DNA from: Exiguobacterium sp018617385
Lineage (GTDB): Bacteria > Bacillota > Bacilli > Exiguobacteriales > Exiguobacteriaceae
Direction of reading: 5' to 3'
DNA length: 64,000 bases
Assembly (NCBI RefSeq): GCF_018617385.1
Contig: NZ_JACSKA010000001.1
Span: 806,001 to 870,000 of the forward strand
In this document: piece by piece, positions 34,312 through 42,802 of the stretch
Layout: every line of letters begins with the position of its first letter
How positions within the stretch are numbered: the first letter of the stretch is position 1
Program-made: the position numbers and the translations under genes
The notes under the pieces: generated by a model
Databases searched by the model: none
What the model was told of the DNA's origin: nothing
Seen by the model: only the letters and a program-made list of their open reading frames with translations

Positions 34312-34887
34312 ATGAGTACGCATTACTTTATCGCGATTCCCATTGAATCAACGGAACTGGTTGACGTACAGCAAACCATCTTACCTTATTACTCCTATCG
34401 CCGAATCTATCGACCTGAAGAGTTTCATATGACGATACAATTTTTAGGAAGCGTGGACGAGGATGAATTAGACGAAGTAAAAGAAATTACGCGTAGAATC
34501 TGTGAGGAGACTCTGCCGTTCACGTTGGAGTTTCGAGCCATCGACCATTTCGGGCGACCAGATCGGCCCCGCGTTCTAACCATCGTTCCGGATGCCTCCG
34601 AGCCCCTTCAACGGTTGGCGCATTCCCTCCGCCATGAACTAGTTGATGTGATTCCAAGATTGGACCGGAAGTCGTTTGTCCCTCACGTGACACTCGCTAA
34701 AAAATGGGGCGAAGGGGAGCGTGTCCCATACGTCCCTCCTGAATTTCACGCGACGGAATCAGTAGAAGAATTAATTTTATATGAAGTACAGCCGACTCAT
34801 ACACCTGCCTATCGAGCAGTAGACGTATTTCCGCTAAGACGGCCAGAGGAGGATATATGGCAATCCCGGTTAAAATTTTTGACGTAA
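34312..34887 (+). CDS. thpR: RNA 2',3'-cyclic phosphodiesterase ThpR (YtlP-like)
   Basis: A 191-residue 2H phosphoesterase that opens 2',3'-cyclic phosphates on RNA. The two H-x-T/S-x motifs are clear: FHMTIQFLG (about 40) and FVPHVTLAKK (about 126). I chose ATG 34312, 9 bases after AAAGG; ATG 34303 overlaps the MFS stop as ATGA but has no room for a ribosome site. The end overlaps the NERD-domain gene by 31 bases. Order thpR-NERD matches ytlP-ytlQ. Confidence 0.9.
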   Translation: MSTHYFIAIPIESTELVDVQQTILPYYSYRRIYRPEEFHMTIQFLGSVDEDELDEVKEITRRICEETLPFTLEFRAIDHFGRPDRPRVLTIVPDASEPLQRLAHSLRHELVDVIPRLDRKSFVPHVTLAKKWGEGERVPYVPPEFHATESVEELILYEVQPTHTPAYRAVDVFPLRRPEEDIWQSRLKFLT

Positions 34888-35696
34888 TCTCAAAATATGA
34901 ACGTGATGTATTAGATCAATATAATCGTTATTTGGAGTATGTGGAATCCGATACGGCACGCCTACAGCGCCTTCATGAAAACAATCGCTTGAATCCGGTC
35001 GAAGTGCTCGAAATCGAAAGACCGTGGTGGAAGTTTTGGGCGAAGACGGAGCGAATTGAATTAGAGCCAAAGCCGCTCTCTGAATCGCAATATCAAAAGC
35101 TGTTACGGGAGCGCCGGCATATCCAAAAGCTTCAATTCGCTTGTGAAGGGGTGCTTGAGACGGATTTACCACATCTGGCGTTTATTCGTGACTTCGCCTA
35201 TCGTGTGATGCGTACCGATTGGAACGAACGACACTTTTTCTTGTATCGACCGGTCATCGAATGGAATGGTGCAACGGTTGAGTTGAGCCACCTCATCATC
35301 GGACCGACGCATCTGTATATCATAGAATGGCTTGAAGGCGATCGGAGTATCTATCACATATCGAAAGAGAAGACATGGGTTCATCAACCGCTGAAAGGGG
35401 AAAATACCCGTGTAGTGAACCCGTTGATCGCATTGACACGGACAGAGGAACTGATTCGTCAAATCCTACCAGACTATGCGGGTGTGCTACAAAAAGTCGT
35501 CATTGCGACAAATGGATATTTTGATAACGTTCCAACTGTTCGATCGACCCAGTATATCGGTCGTAACGAATATACGGAATGGATGAAACAAGTGAACGGA
35601 CGTGCACCGATTGTAAAAGCACAGCAGATTCGTGACGTTGCCACCGTATTAGAAGTGACTGCCAAGTTACCGTTTCGTCAATTCATGGATCAGTGA
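34857..35696 (+). CDS. NERD domain-containing protein (YtlQ-like)
   Basis: A 279-residue protein. The central region (about 140-225, VELSHLIIGPTHLYIIEWLEGD ... VNPLIALTRTEELIRQIL) fits the NERD nuclease-related fold, with the E-W and Q/K-type strands. The N-terminal 100 residues are a helical, charged region with PWWKFWAKTERIE. NERD proteins are thought to be related to restriction-type nucleases, but activity is unproven. It overlaps thpR by 31 bases, so translation is coupled. Confidence 0.75.
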   Translation: MAIPVKIFDVISKYERDVLDQYNRYLEYVESDTARLQRLHENNRLNPVEVLEIERPWWKFWAKTERIELEPKPLSESQYQKLLRERRHIQKLQFACEGVLETDLPHLAFIRDFAYRVMRTDWNERHFFLYRPVIEWNGATVELSHLIIGPTHLYIIEWLEGDRSIYHISKEKTWVHQPLKGENTRVVNPLIALTRTEELIRQILPDYAGVLQKVVIATNGYFDNVPTVRSTQYIGRNEYTEWMKQVNGRAPIVKAQQIRDVATVLEVTAKLPFRQFMDQ

Positions 35697-35715
35697 TTGA
35701 GAGGAAGGGACGCAT

Positions 35716-37881
35716 ATGCATCACACACCAGATCAAAAGACCGCCTCACATGTGACCATCGAGAGCGCGTCTTTCGTATCATTTGAGACCATACAACTTG
35801 AGATTGTGCGCGAATATGAATCCGTTCCAGTACAAATCGAACAGAATGGACGCCCGGTCGACTACCTCGTCGAGCAACAGTTTGTGACGGAATCTGGGAA
35901 GGTTGAACAAATCCTTCGTTTAAACGAACCAATCTCTTTAGAAACGTTATACACCGTCTGCCACCCGGGTCAAAAGACGACGGTTGTCGTACCAAGAGAA
36001 ATCGTCCGTTCAGAGGAATTCGAACGGCGTTTCTCATATGATGGTCCACTCGGCGTATCGTTTACGCCGCACGGAATGGAAGTGACGGTATGGTCTCCGG
36101 TTGCTTTATCCATGTGGATTACGGTACATGATGACACGAATCACCGAGAAATTGAGCGATTTCACATGAATCGCGGCACACGTGGGGAATGGAGTGGCGA
36201 AATACCACAAGCGTTCCAAGGAATGTTGTATCGCATAGAAGTGAAGACACCGGTCGACACGAGGCAAGTCGTTGACCCTTATGCGCGAGCCCTGAGTTTG
36301 AACGGTGAGTATGGTGTATTGCAAGATGTGACGCGATTTGTCAAGAAACAGGTCGAACAAGCCGTGCGCCCCCCTCTATGGAAGGCAACAGATGCCGTCA
36401 TCTATGAGTTGCACATCCGAGACTTCACAAGCCACCCATCATCGATGAGTCAATTGAAAGGGCTGTACGGTGGGGTGTCTGAAAAAGGAGTTCGGACGAA
36501 AGAAGGTAACAGTGCCGGACTCGACTATTTAAAAGAGCTTGGCGTGACGCATGTCCAGTTACTCCCTGTCCATGATTTTGGAAGTGTCGATGAGGCGACT
36601 CGTATGCCGTACAACTGGGGCTATGACCCGATTCATTGGTTCGGGCTTGAAGGAAGTTATGCCTCAAGACCCGATGTGCCGATGAGTCGTGTGTTCGAAT
36701 ATGCGACACTCGTCTCTGACCTGCATCAAGCGGGTCTTCGAGTCGTCACAGACGTCGTGATGAATCATATCTACATTCGAGAACAATCCCCACTCGAAGC
36801 GCTCGTACCATACTATTATTTTCGATACGAGCACGACGGGACGATAGCGAACGGGACCGGGGTCGGAAATGACACGGCATCGGAACGCTATATGATGCGA
36901 CGTATGATTGTGGACTTCGTGACGTATTTCGCGACGACGTATCAAGTGGATGGGTTCCGCTTCGATTTGATGGGGATTCATGATGTCGAAACGATGAATC
37001 AAGTGCGGGCCGCGCTCGATAAGGTGGATCCCTCCATTCTCGTCTATGGAGAAGGGTGGGACTTGGCGACGCCACTTGGACAGTCATTGAAGGCAACGTC
37101 ACAAAATGCTGCACGCATGCCTGGTATCGGACACTTCAACGATATGATTCGAGATGCATTGAAAGGGTCAACGTTTAATGACAGGGAACGTGGATTCATC
37201 TCCGGCAATGAGTGGAGAGAGTGGGAACTTCGAGAGTGTCTCACCGGAGCCGTGCATATTCCGAACGTGACGGTCGGACGTTTCCCGAGTCCGGCTTACT
37301 CCATCAATTATGCGGAAGCCCATGACAACTATACGATCTATGACAAGTTAATGTTATCTTGTGAAGGAGTCGATGAGACGACTCGTCTTGCCATGCAACG
37401 TCTTGCCAATGCGGTCGTCATCACATCTCAAGGCATCCCGTTCATCCATGCCGGTCAAGAGTTCGGACGCACGAAACATGGTGTCGAGAACAGTTATAAT
37501 TCACCCGATCACATCAATCATTTTGATTGGGATCTTCGTGACACACGAATCAAGGACATCGAGTATGTGAAGACGCTCTTGAAGTTACGGCGACTCCATA
37601 CATGTTTCCGCTATGATTCGAGACAAGAAGTCATTGACCATTTCACGTTTCTCCCATCGCCGCCTGGCGTCATTATCTATGAGTTGACGGCCAGTCATTC
37701 TTACGATGCGTGGCAACGGGTTCGCGTCTATGTGAACGGTACGTTCGACTCGCTTTCATTTGAGAGCGATGCGAAATGGAACGTTTACGTTCAAGGAGAA
37801 ACGGCAAGTCTCGTTCCACTCGCACGAAACCCAGCACACATTCAAGTCGAGTCGTTGTCAATGACGATTCTCGCGTGTTAA
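35716..37881 (+). CDS. pulA: Type I pullulanase (intracellular)
   Basis: A 721-residue GH13 debranching enzyme that cleaves alpha-1,6 bonds in pullulan and limit dextrins. A CBM48-like N-terminal domain (about 110-205, GVSFTPHGMEVTVWSPVA) precedes the barrel. Type I signature YNWGYDP (about 297), nucleophile region DGFRFDLMG (Asp about 416), acid/base VYGEGWD (Glu about 445) and EAHDNYTIYD (Asp about 536) are all present. There is no signal peptide, so it should act in the cytoplasm on imported oligosaccharides or glycogen. It is likely co-transcribed with the preceding MFS-thpR-NERD genes. It corresponds to AmyX of B. subtilis. Confidence 0.95.
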   Translation: MHHTPDQKTASHVTIESASFVSFETIQLEIVREYESVPVQIEQNGRPVDYLVEQQFVTESGKVEQILRLNEPISLETLYTVCHPGQKTTVVVPREIVRSEEFERRFSYDGPLGVSFTPHGMEVTVWSPVALSMWITVHDDTNHREIERFHMNRGTRGEWSGEIPQAFQGMLYRIEVKTPVDTRQVVDPYARALSLNGEYGVLQDVTRFVKKQVEQAVRPPLWKATDAVIYELHIRDFTSHPSSMSQLKGLYGGVSEKGVRTKEGNSAGLDYLKELGVTHVQLLPVHDFGSVDEATRMPYNWGYDPIHWFGLEGSYASRPDVPMSRVFEYATLVSDLHQAGLRVVTDVVMNHIYIREQSPLEALVPYYYFRYEHDGTIANGTGVGNDTASERYMMRRMIVDFVTYFATTYQVDGFRFDLMGIHDVETMNQVRAALDKVDPSILVYGEGWDLATPLGQSLKATSQNAARMPGIGHFNDMIRDALKGSTFNDRERGFISGNEWREWELRECLTGAVHIPNVTVGRFPSPAYSINYAEAHDNYTIYDKLMLSCEGVDETTRLAMQRLANAVVITSQGIPFIHAGQEFGRTKHGVENSYNSPDHINHFDWDLRDTRIKDIEYVKTLLKLRRLHTCFRYDSRQEVIDHFTFLPSPPGVIIYELTASHSYDAWQRVRVYVNGTFDSLSFESDAKWNVYVQGETASLVPLARNPAHIQVESLSMTILAC

Positions 37882-37930
37882 GATGTTGATTGTATCTCTT
37901 TAATTCAAGTAAGATTTGAGCGTGATGAAT

Positions 37931-38725
37931 ATGTATTCAGATATAGTCGGTGCGCTCGGGAAAGAGTGGACAGTCGCTTCAGCCGGAGGCATCACGGGCG
38001 AAGCGTATGTAGCGACGACGCGCCAACAGAAGATTTTTGTCAAACGGAATTCTTCTCCGTTTCTGGCGATCTTGTCAGCGGAAGGAATCGTACCAAAGCT
38101 TCTTTGGACAAAGCGAATGTTTAACGGGGACGTGTTAAGCGCCCAACAATTTATCGAAGGCCGCGAACTTTCACCAGAAGATATGAAGCGACCTGATGTC
38201 GCGGCGCAACTCGGCAAGATTCATAATTCGAAAGAGCTATTATTCATGTTGCAACAGCTGAACCACACACCGGTGACGCCGCACTTGTTGCTCCGTCAGT
38301 GTGAAGCATATGAACAAGATGAAACAGACCCAATCATTGGAGAAGCCGTACAATGGCTAAAGCACCATTTGCCAAAAGTCGACGAGCAAGAATTTGTCGT
38401 CTGTCATTCTGACTTAAACCATAATAATTGGATTGAGGATGAGAGCGGCCTACTCTACTTAACGGATTGGGATGACGCGATCATTGCAGACCGCGCGTTC
38501 GATTTGGCGATGGTTGTCTATAGCTATATGGATGAAGTGGAGTGGGAGCGCTGGTTCTCGCATTACGGGGTACGTGTTTCGAGTGAGCTCCATAATCGAA
38601 TGCATTGGTATGCAATCGCCCAAACGATTTTGACAATCTATGGGGAAGAGAATGACTCGGCGCGAACTGAAGGATTTCATGTACTACGCGAGCTGATGGA
38701 TGAGGCGTACGAACGAATCAATTAA
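37931..38725 (+). CDS. ytmP: Phosphotransferase family protein YtmP
   Basis: A 264-residue kinase-like protein of the aminoglycoside/choline phosphotransferase fold. The key motifs are CHSDLNHNNWI (about 157; the HxDxxxxN catalytic loop) and LTDWDDAIIADRAFDLA (about 176; metal-binding Asp). The KRNSSPFLAILSAEGIVPKLLWTKR stretch is very like B. subtilis YtmP, which also precedes trmB. The substrate is unknown. The start is uncertain: no strong ribosome site is seen, and TTG 37916 and ATG 37925 are alternatives. ATG 37931 gives the family's N-terminus. Confidence 0.85.
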   Translation: MYSDIVGALGKEWTVASAGGITGEAYVATTRQQKIFVKRNSSPFLAILSAEGIVPKLLWTKRMFNGDVLSAQQFIEGRELSPEDMKRPDVAAQLGKIHNSKELLFMLQQLNHTPVTPHLLLRQCEAYEQDETDPIIGEAVQWLKHHLPKVDEQEFVVCHSDLNHNNWIEDESGLLYLTDWDDAIIADRAFDLAMVVYSYMDEVEWERWFSHYGVRVSSELHNRMHWYAIAQTILTIYGEENDSARTEGFHVLRELMDEAYERIN

Positions 38726-38754
38726 AAGGGATGGCTGTTCGCCACCCCTTTTTG
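38725..38754. terminator. Shared terminator after ytmP and the small minus-strand gene
   Basis: AAAAGGGATGGC / GCCACCCCTTTT stem with one mismatch, five T on the plus strand and four A at its 5' side. Confidence 0.8.
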
Positions 38755-38760
38755 AATGTG

Positions 38761-38871
38761 TTAAATGTCATCTGGATTCATAAAGTAAGCCCAAACGAAC
38801 GTGGCGATGACACCAGCGAAAAACGTCAGTGGAGCTGCATAAAAAATAAGAAACTGATCTAAAGTACTCAT
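38761..38871 (-). CDS. 36-residue single-helix membrane peptide, possible CydS-like subunit
   Basis: A short ORF starting ATG at 38871 with AAGGAGG 9 bases upstream and ending TAA at 38761. The peptide starts MSTLDQFLIFYAAPL, has one hydrophobic helix (about 6-30) and ends MNPDDI. FLIFYAAP resembles the FLIMYAP start of CydS, the small subunit of cytochrome bd oxidase in Bacillales, but no cyd genes are nearby. Strong translation signals and a shared terminator support it as real. The function is uncertain. Confidence 0.6.
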   Translation of the reverse strand: MSTLDQFLIFYAAPLTFFAGVIATFVWAYFMNPDDI

Positions 38872-38926
38872 CGTATTTAACCTCCTTGTGAAGGATGATT
38901 CACGTTCATTAAACTATGATTTCGTG

Positions 38927-38932
38927 TATAAT
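38927..38932 (+). promoter_or_regulatory. -10 element upstream of trmB
   Basis: TATAAT with TG two bases upstream of it; a weak TTCATT lies 16 bp further upstream. It lies about 80 bp before the trmB start. Confidence 0.5.
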
Positions 38933-39009
38933 CGCAAGAGGACTGCTCGTCCGTAACGTGCATATTCCCATTAAACTTGAACATTTGATGAACGAAAGGT
39001 AGGATTTTC

Positions 39010-39657
39010 ATGCGTTTACGACATAAGCCTTGGGCAAAAGAATATATGGAAGCTCAAGAACATGTATTTATTCAACATCCCGAACAGTTGAAAGGTAACT
39101 GGAGCACTGAATTCGGGAATGACCACCCGCTCTTTATCGAGGTCGGCTCAGGAAAAGGACAATTTATTTTAGGGATGGCGAAACAACACCCGGATGTGAA
39201 CTTCATTGCAATCGAGTTGTTTGAGAGCGTAGCCGTCTCCATCGTACAAAAATTAGTCGAAACCCCGATGCCGAACGTGAGAGTATTGACGGTCGATGCG
39301 AAACGACTCGTCGACTACTTTGAAGCGGGGGAAGTCGATCGCGTATACTTAAACTTCTCCGATCCGTGGCCAAAGACACGACATGCGAAACGACGTCTAA
39401 CGTATAAGACGTTTTTAGCGACATATGAGGCAATTCTTCCGAAAGCTGGAGAGATTCATTTCAAGACGGACAACCGTGGATTGTTTGAATATTCGCTTCA
39501 GAGCATGAGTCAATACGGGATGTTCTTCACAGAAATTTCACTAGATTTACATGTCAATGAACCAGAAGATAATATTCGAACAGAGTATGAAGAGCGCTTC
39601 AGTGCGCTCGGTCAGCCGATTTACCGAATGGAAGCCGTCTTCCGTCCGAAAAATTGA
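39010..39657 (+). CDS. trmB: tRNA (guanine-N7)-methyltransferase
   Basis: A 215-residue enzyme that makes m7G46 in tRNA. SAM motif I is FIEVGSGKGQFILGMA (about 42-57), followed by FIAIELFESVA; the FSDPWPKTRHAKRRL stretch (about 117-131) is the TrmB hallmark, and FKTDNRGLFEYSL and the end YEERF complete it. ATG 39010 is preceded by GAACGAAAGGTAGG. ytmP-trmB order matches B. subtilis. Confidence 0.96.
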   Translation: MRLRHKPWAKEYMEAQEHVFIQHPEQLKGNWSTEFGNDHPLFIEVGSGKGQFILGMAKQHPDVNFIAIELFESVAVSIVQKLVETPMPNVRVLTVDAKRLVDYFEAGEVDRVYLNFSDPWPKTRHAKRRLTYKTFLATYEAILPKAGEIHFKTDNRGLFEYSLQSMSQYGMFFTEISLDLHVNEPEDNIRTEYEERFSALGQPIYRMEAVFRPKN

Positions 39658-39756
39658 CACGCTTTTTTCTTATTTTAATAGTATTTTCTTCACACTTTTT
39701 TCTTTCTTCTTGGTACAATAGGAATGACGCTAAACTGGAATAAGAGAAGGGGGAAC

Positions 39757-40272
39757 ATGGGGATGTTGAAAAAAGCATGGGCAAGCCTGCTTGCAGTAAT
39801 CTTCATTCTAACAATCGCACCAATGAATACCTCAGCGAACGAAGCGTTCTTAGACGCTCTCGAAGAGGATTTGAAAGCAACGCATTACGACTATAAAGAA
39901 GGAACGGCTGAAATCATCAAAGAAGAGACGCTTCGCCATTCAAACGGCAACGAAGTCATCGCTGCTGTCGTAGAGCTCGATACGATTCGTGATGGGATCT
40001 TCATCACACGTAAAACCGAGTATCATTACTTTGATGCGACAGACAACAAGATTCTTACATCAGCGGACCTCGTAGAAGTAGAAGGGGCCTCAGAGTTTGC
40101 AGATGCGAACATCGACATGCTCGGTCATGAAATCGTCTACTGGTTACCGGTATTGGTCTTGCTTCTATTGATTGCAATTCCAGCACTCATTTTGTTCTTG
40201 GTCGTACCACGTTTCTATTCAACAAGTTCATATATGAATGCCGTATATGAAAAGAATGACAACCCACGATAA
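39757..40272 (+). CDS. Hypothetical exported protein with C-terminal membrane helix
   Basis: A 171-residue protein I do not recognise. It has a signal peptide (MLKKAWASLLAVIFILTIAPMNTSANEA, cleavage likely after SAN/ASA-type site near residue 28), an extracellular domain of about 95 residues with mixed strand and charged segments (EVIAAVVELDTIRDGIFITRKTEYHYFD), and a C-terminal helix (about 125-148, VYWLPVLVLLLLIAIPALILFLVV) with a short cytoplasmic tail. ATG 39757 follows AGAAGGGGG. A TGGTACAAT extended -10 stands about 45 bases upstream. A downstream terminator makes it monocistronic. Confidence 0.7.
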   Translation: MGMLKKAWASLLAVIFILTIAPMNTSANEAFLDALEEDLKATHYDYKEGTAEIIKEETLRHSNGNEVIAAVVELDTIRDGIFITRKTEYHYFDATDNKILTSADLVEVEGASEFADANIDMLGHEIVYWLPVLVLLLLIAIPALILFLVVPRFYSTSSYMNAVYEKNDNPR

Positions 40273-40278
40273 CACATG

Positions 40279-40313
40279 AAAGTACCCCGTTCTCTTGAAC
40301 GGGGTACTTTTTA
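40279..40313. terminator. Shared terminator between the exported protein gene and dhaM
   Basis: Perfect 14-bp stem AAAGTACCCCGTTC / GAACGGGGTACTTT, TCTT loop. The T tract on the plus side overlaps the dhaM stop codon. Confidence 0.9.
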
Positions 40314-40661
40314 CTGTTGCTTTAACTGTCCGACGATGTCAGCGAGTGACATCCCATTTCCTGAAGAAACAGAGGCGATGAAGGCACTCTCGACAATGGG
40401 GCCGTCAAAAAATTCGACATGTTTGTCACCTTCGTACATGTCGATGGCGAGTTCCGCATTCATCGTCGCCGACCCGATATCACTGAGGAGAAGTGCCTCT
40501 CCTTCGACCTGGTCGAGTGCCGATAAGATGCGATTCACATCCGTTCCGATGGCGCCGTCTTCAAGGCCACCGGCTAGATGAATGGGCACGGACGGTGCCA
40601 TTTCCTTCATCAAATCTTGGATTCCTTCCGCAATTTTTGCGCTGTGCGAGACGATGATCAA
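40311..40661 (-). CDS. dhaM: Dihydroxyacetone kinase phosphotransfer subunit DhaM (EIIA-like)
   Basis: A PTS EIIA-Man-like protein of about 116 residues that receives phosphate from HPr and passes it to the DhaL-bound ADP. IIVSHSAKIAEGI carries the phosphorylated His. It is a single-domain form without the HPr/EI extensions of the E. coli protein. The canonical start TTG 40661 is 18 bases from the AAGGAGG ribosome site; an ATC at 40670 (spacing 9) would restore the usual family N-terminus. The gene follows dhaL by about 10 bases. Confidence 0.88.
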   Translation of the reverse strand: MIIVSHSAKIAEGIQDLMKEMAPSVPIHLAGGLEDGAIGTDVNRILSALDQVEGEALLLSDIGSATMNAELAIDMYEGDKHVEFFDGPIVESAFIASVSSGNGMSLADIVGQLKQQ

Positions 40662-40671
40662 TTCAACGATG

Positions 40672-41262
40672 TCAATCGACCTCCTTCATAATCGCGGCCA
40701 AGAGGATTGAGCTAGAAAGGGCACCCGGGTCGACGGTTCCGCGAGAGTTTTCTCCGAAGTAAGAGGCTCTTCCTTTCGTGGCCACCATATCCTCTGTTTT
40801 TTGGACAAGCTCGTCCAACTTCTGTTTATAATCTTCCCCTTGTTGGACTTGCTCGAGGAACGGGTCCCAGACGTCGACCATCGTTTTTTGGCCGACTTCC
40901 GATTTCCCTCGTGCTTTGATGGAATTCGAACCTTCCTGGAGCGCCTCCTTGAGTAAGCCAAAGTCCGCTTCGGTCGCATCCCCGAATTTGGTTGCCATCT
41001 TCACGAAAGCTGAACCGTATAAAGGTCCGGCCGCGCCTCCGACTTTCGACATGAGGGTCATCCCGACCTTTTTACTAAGTGCTCCAAGAGAGTCATAATC
41101 CTCATCTAGAATAGTAGAGACCGCATCAAAACCACGAGACATGTTGATCCCATGGTCTCCGTCGCCGATGGCCCGGTCTAAATCGGTCAACGTATCCTTT
41201 TGCTCTTCGATGCCAACTTGTGCGTCGCGTAACGCCTGCTTCATCCGATCAATCGTCAACAT
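40672..41262 (-). CDS. dhaL: Dihydroxyacetone kinase subunit DhaL
   Basis: A 196-residue ADP-binding subunit of PTS-type dihydroxyacetone kinase. The metal/nucleotide site is visible as DRAIGDGDHGINMSRGF (about 28-45; conserved Asp/His), with GVPYGSAF-like KVGGAAGPLYGSAF and SRGTVDPGALSSSILLAAI completing the fold. ATG 41262 has GAGGTG upstream. It is the middle gene of a dhaK-dhaL-dhaM operon on the minus strand. Confidence 0.94.
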   Translation of the reverse strand: MLTIDRMKQALRDAQVGIEEQKDTLTDLDRAIGDGDHGINMSRGFDAVSTILDEDYDSLGALSKKVGMTLMSKVGGAAGPLYGSAFVKMATKFGDATEADFGLLKEALQEGSNSIKARGKSEVGQKTMVDVWDPFLEQVQQGEDYKQKLDELVQKTEDMVATKGRASYFGENSRGTVDPGALSSSILLAAIMKEVD

Positions 41263-41281
41263 AAACCAAACACCTCATTTA

Positions 41282-42259
41282 TTAAATTTTGAATCCAAGT
41301 GCTGCCGAAGGAGCGTCGAGATACGTCGTCATCTCATCATCGAGAGGGAGCAGCGTGATGGAGAACCCATGCATCTCGAGTGAAGTCATGTAGTTGCCGA
41401 CATACTTCCGTTTAAGGGTATACCCAGCAGCTTCCAGTTTTTCGGCAACGAAGTGATAGGTCACGTATAACTCAGACAACGGCGTTCCGCCCATTCCGTT
41501 CACCATGACGGCAACTTCTCCTGGCTCGACTTCTTTTTTCAAGTGACTGAGGAGGTCGTCGACGATTTGGTCGACATCACTCGTCGGTTTCCGCTCGACA
41601 CCACGTTCCCCGTGAATCCCGATGCCGATTTCCATCTCTTCCTCGTTCAAGTCGAAACCTGGTTTACCACTGACCGGCATGTAACAAGGTTCTACGGCCA
41701 TCCCCATGGAGCGAACGTGTGAAGCTACTTTTTCGGCGATGGATTTGACTTCTTCGAGTGATTTGCCACTAGCGGCAGCGGCTCCGGCAATTTTGTGAAC
41801 AAAGACCGTTCCGGCCACCCCGCGTCGATCATCTTTGTTCGAAATGGCGACATCATCGGCGACGACGACGTGGTCGACTTTGATGCCATCGCCTTCGGCC
41901 AGTTCTGCGGCGAGCTCAAAGTTCATCACGTCGCCGGAATAGTTTTTCACAATCAAAAGAACGCCGTTTCCGCCGTCAGCTGCTTTGATTCCTTCAAGTA
42001 CCATGTCCGGAGTAGGAGAGGTGAACACTTCCCCACATACTGCCGCATCGAGCATACCGTCCCCGACATATCCAGCGTGGGCCGGCTCGTGACCACTACC
42101 ACCTCCAGATACGAGACCGACTTTTCCAGACTTCGCTCCGTCAGCCCGACAGATGACATTCACACCGTCGACGCGACCATACATTTCAGGATGGGCATGG
42201 ACCATCCCTTCAACCATTTGCGATACGAGTTCACTTGCTTCACCGATTAGCTTCTTCAC
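41282..42259 (-). CDS. dhaK: Dihydroxyacetone kinase subunit DhaK
   Basis: A 325-residue subunit that binds dihydroxyacetone covalently through a histidine. LVSGGGSGHEPAHAGYVGDGMLDAAVCGEVFTSP (about 47-80) is the substrate-binding region, and GIGIHGERGVER (about 210) carries the His that forms the hemiaminal. It starts at GTG 42259 with AAGGAGTGAT upstream. First gene of the dhaKLM operon. An inverted repeat 20 bases upstream (42280-42303) may be an operator. Confidence 0.95.
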   Translation of the reverse strand: MKKLIGEASELVSQMVEGMVHAHPEMYGRVDGVNVICRADGAKSGKVGLVSGGGSGHEPAHAGYVGDGMLDAAVCGEVFTSPTPDMVLEGIKAADGGNGVLLIVKNYSGDVMNFELAAELAEGDGIKVDHVVVADDVAISNKDDRRGVAGTVFVHKIAGAAAASGKSLEEVKSIAEKVASHVRSMGMAVEPCYMPVSGKPGFDLNEEEMEIGIGIHGERGVERKPTSDVDQIVDDLLSHLKKEVEPGEVAVMVNGMGGTPLSELYVTYHFVAEKLEAAGYTLKRKYVGNYMTSLEMHGFSITLLPLDDEMTTYLDAPSAALGFKI

Positions 42260-42279
42260 GCGAGATCACTCCTTTTTTA

Positions 42280-42303
42280 AATTGAAAACTACCAATTTCA
42301 ATT
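42280..42303. promoter_or_regulatory. Inverted repeat, possible operator for dhaKLM
   Basis: AATTGAAA (42280-42287), 8-base spacer, TTTCAATT (42296-42303). The arms are perfect. Placed about 20 bp upstream of dhaK, in the leader or promoter. No local regulator gene is found. Confidence 0.5.
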
Positions 42304-42327
42304 TTCCACTCTTTCGGGGGAACTAAA

Positions 42328-42357
42328 CAAAAAAACCGACGAATCATTCGTCGGTTT
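42328..42357 (-). terminator. Terminator of the PepSY-like gene
   Basis: AAACCGACGAAT / ATTCGTCGGTTT stem (plus-strand reading), with the T tract on the minus strand. Confidence 0.88.
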
Positions 42358-42361
42358 CGTG

Positions 42362-42664
42362 TCATGCATATTCGAGTAATGCGCCAGTCTCAGAGTCGAC
42401 TGTAAACTCATATGTTTTCTCTTCATCGTTCTCAAGAACCGAGATGCCACCTTTGTAGACGTCGTATTCACGACCGTCGTATGTGTAAATCTCCGGTGAT
42501 GCAGAAATCCATGCCCCTTGGACATGACCTTTTGCTGAGAAAGCACGCTTCGTGTACTCTAAGGCGTTTTCTGCAGATAAGCTACGTTCATCTAAAGCTT
42601 TTTTCGTCATAAGTGCGGCAATGACGGCAACCCCGATTCCAATAAACCAATACCTTTTTTTCAT
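42362..42664 (-). CDS. PepSY-like small membrane protein (YtzB-like)
   Basis: A 100-residue protein with an N-terminal membrane helix (KKRYWFIGIGVAVIAALM, about 2-20). The rest holds a PepSY-like region ending in YEFTVDSETGALLEYA, the typical final strand-turn of PepSY repeats, with ALEYTKRAF and GAWISASPEIY earlier. It would be anchored with the domain outside the cell. It is divergent from an M42 peptidase, as ytzB is near ytoP in B. subtilis. ATG 42664 has GGGGAGG upstream. Confidence 0.72.
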   Translation of the reverse strand: MKKRYWFIGIGVAVIAALMTKKALDERSLSAENALEYTKRAFSAKGHVQGAWISASPEIYTYDGREYDVYKGGISVLENDEEKTYEFTVDSETGALLEYA

Positions 42665-42802
42665 ATGACTACCTCCCCTTGAACTATGGCTATCATGTAC
42701 ATCGTACCAAAACCTGTACCCGAATGGAATGAAAAGCATTCGCATCCTGTCAAAACTTTTGTATATAATGAGACAAGAACGGTTAGGAAAGGATGATGAA
42801 AG

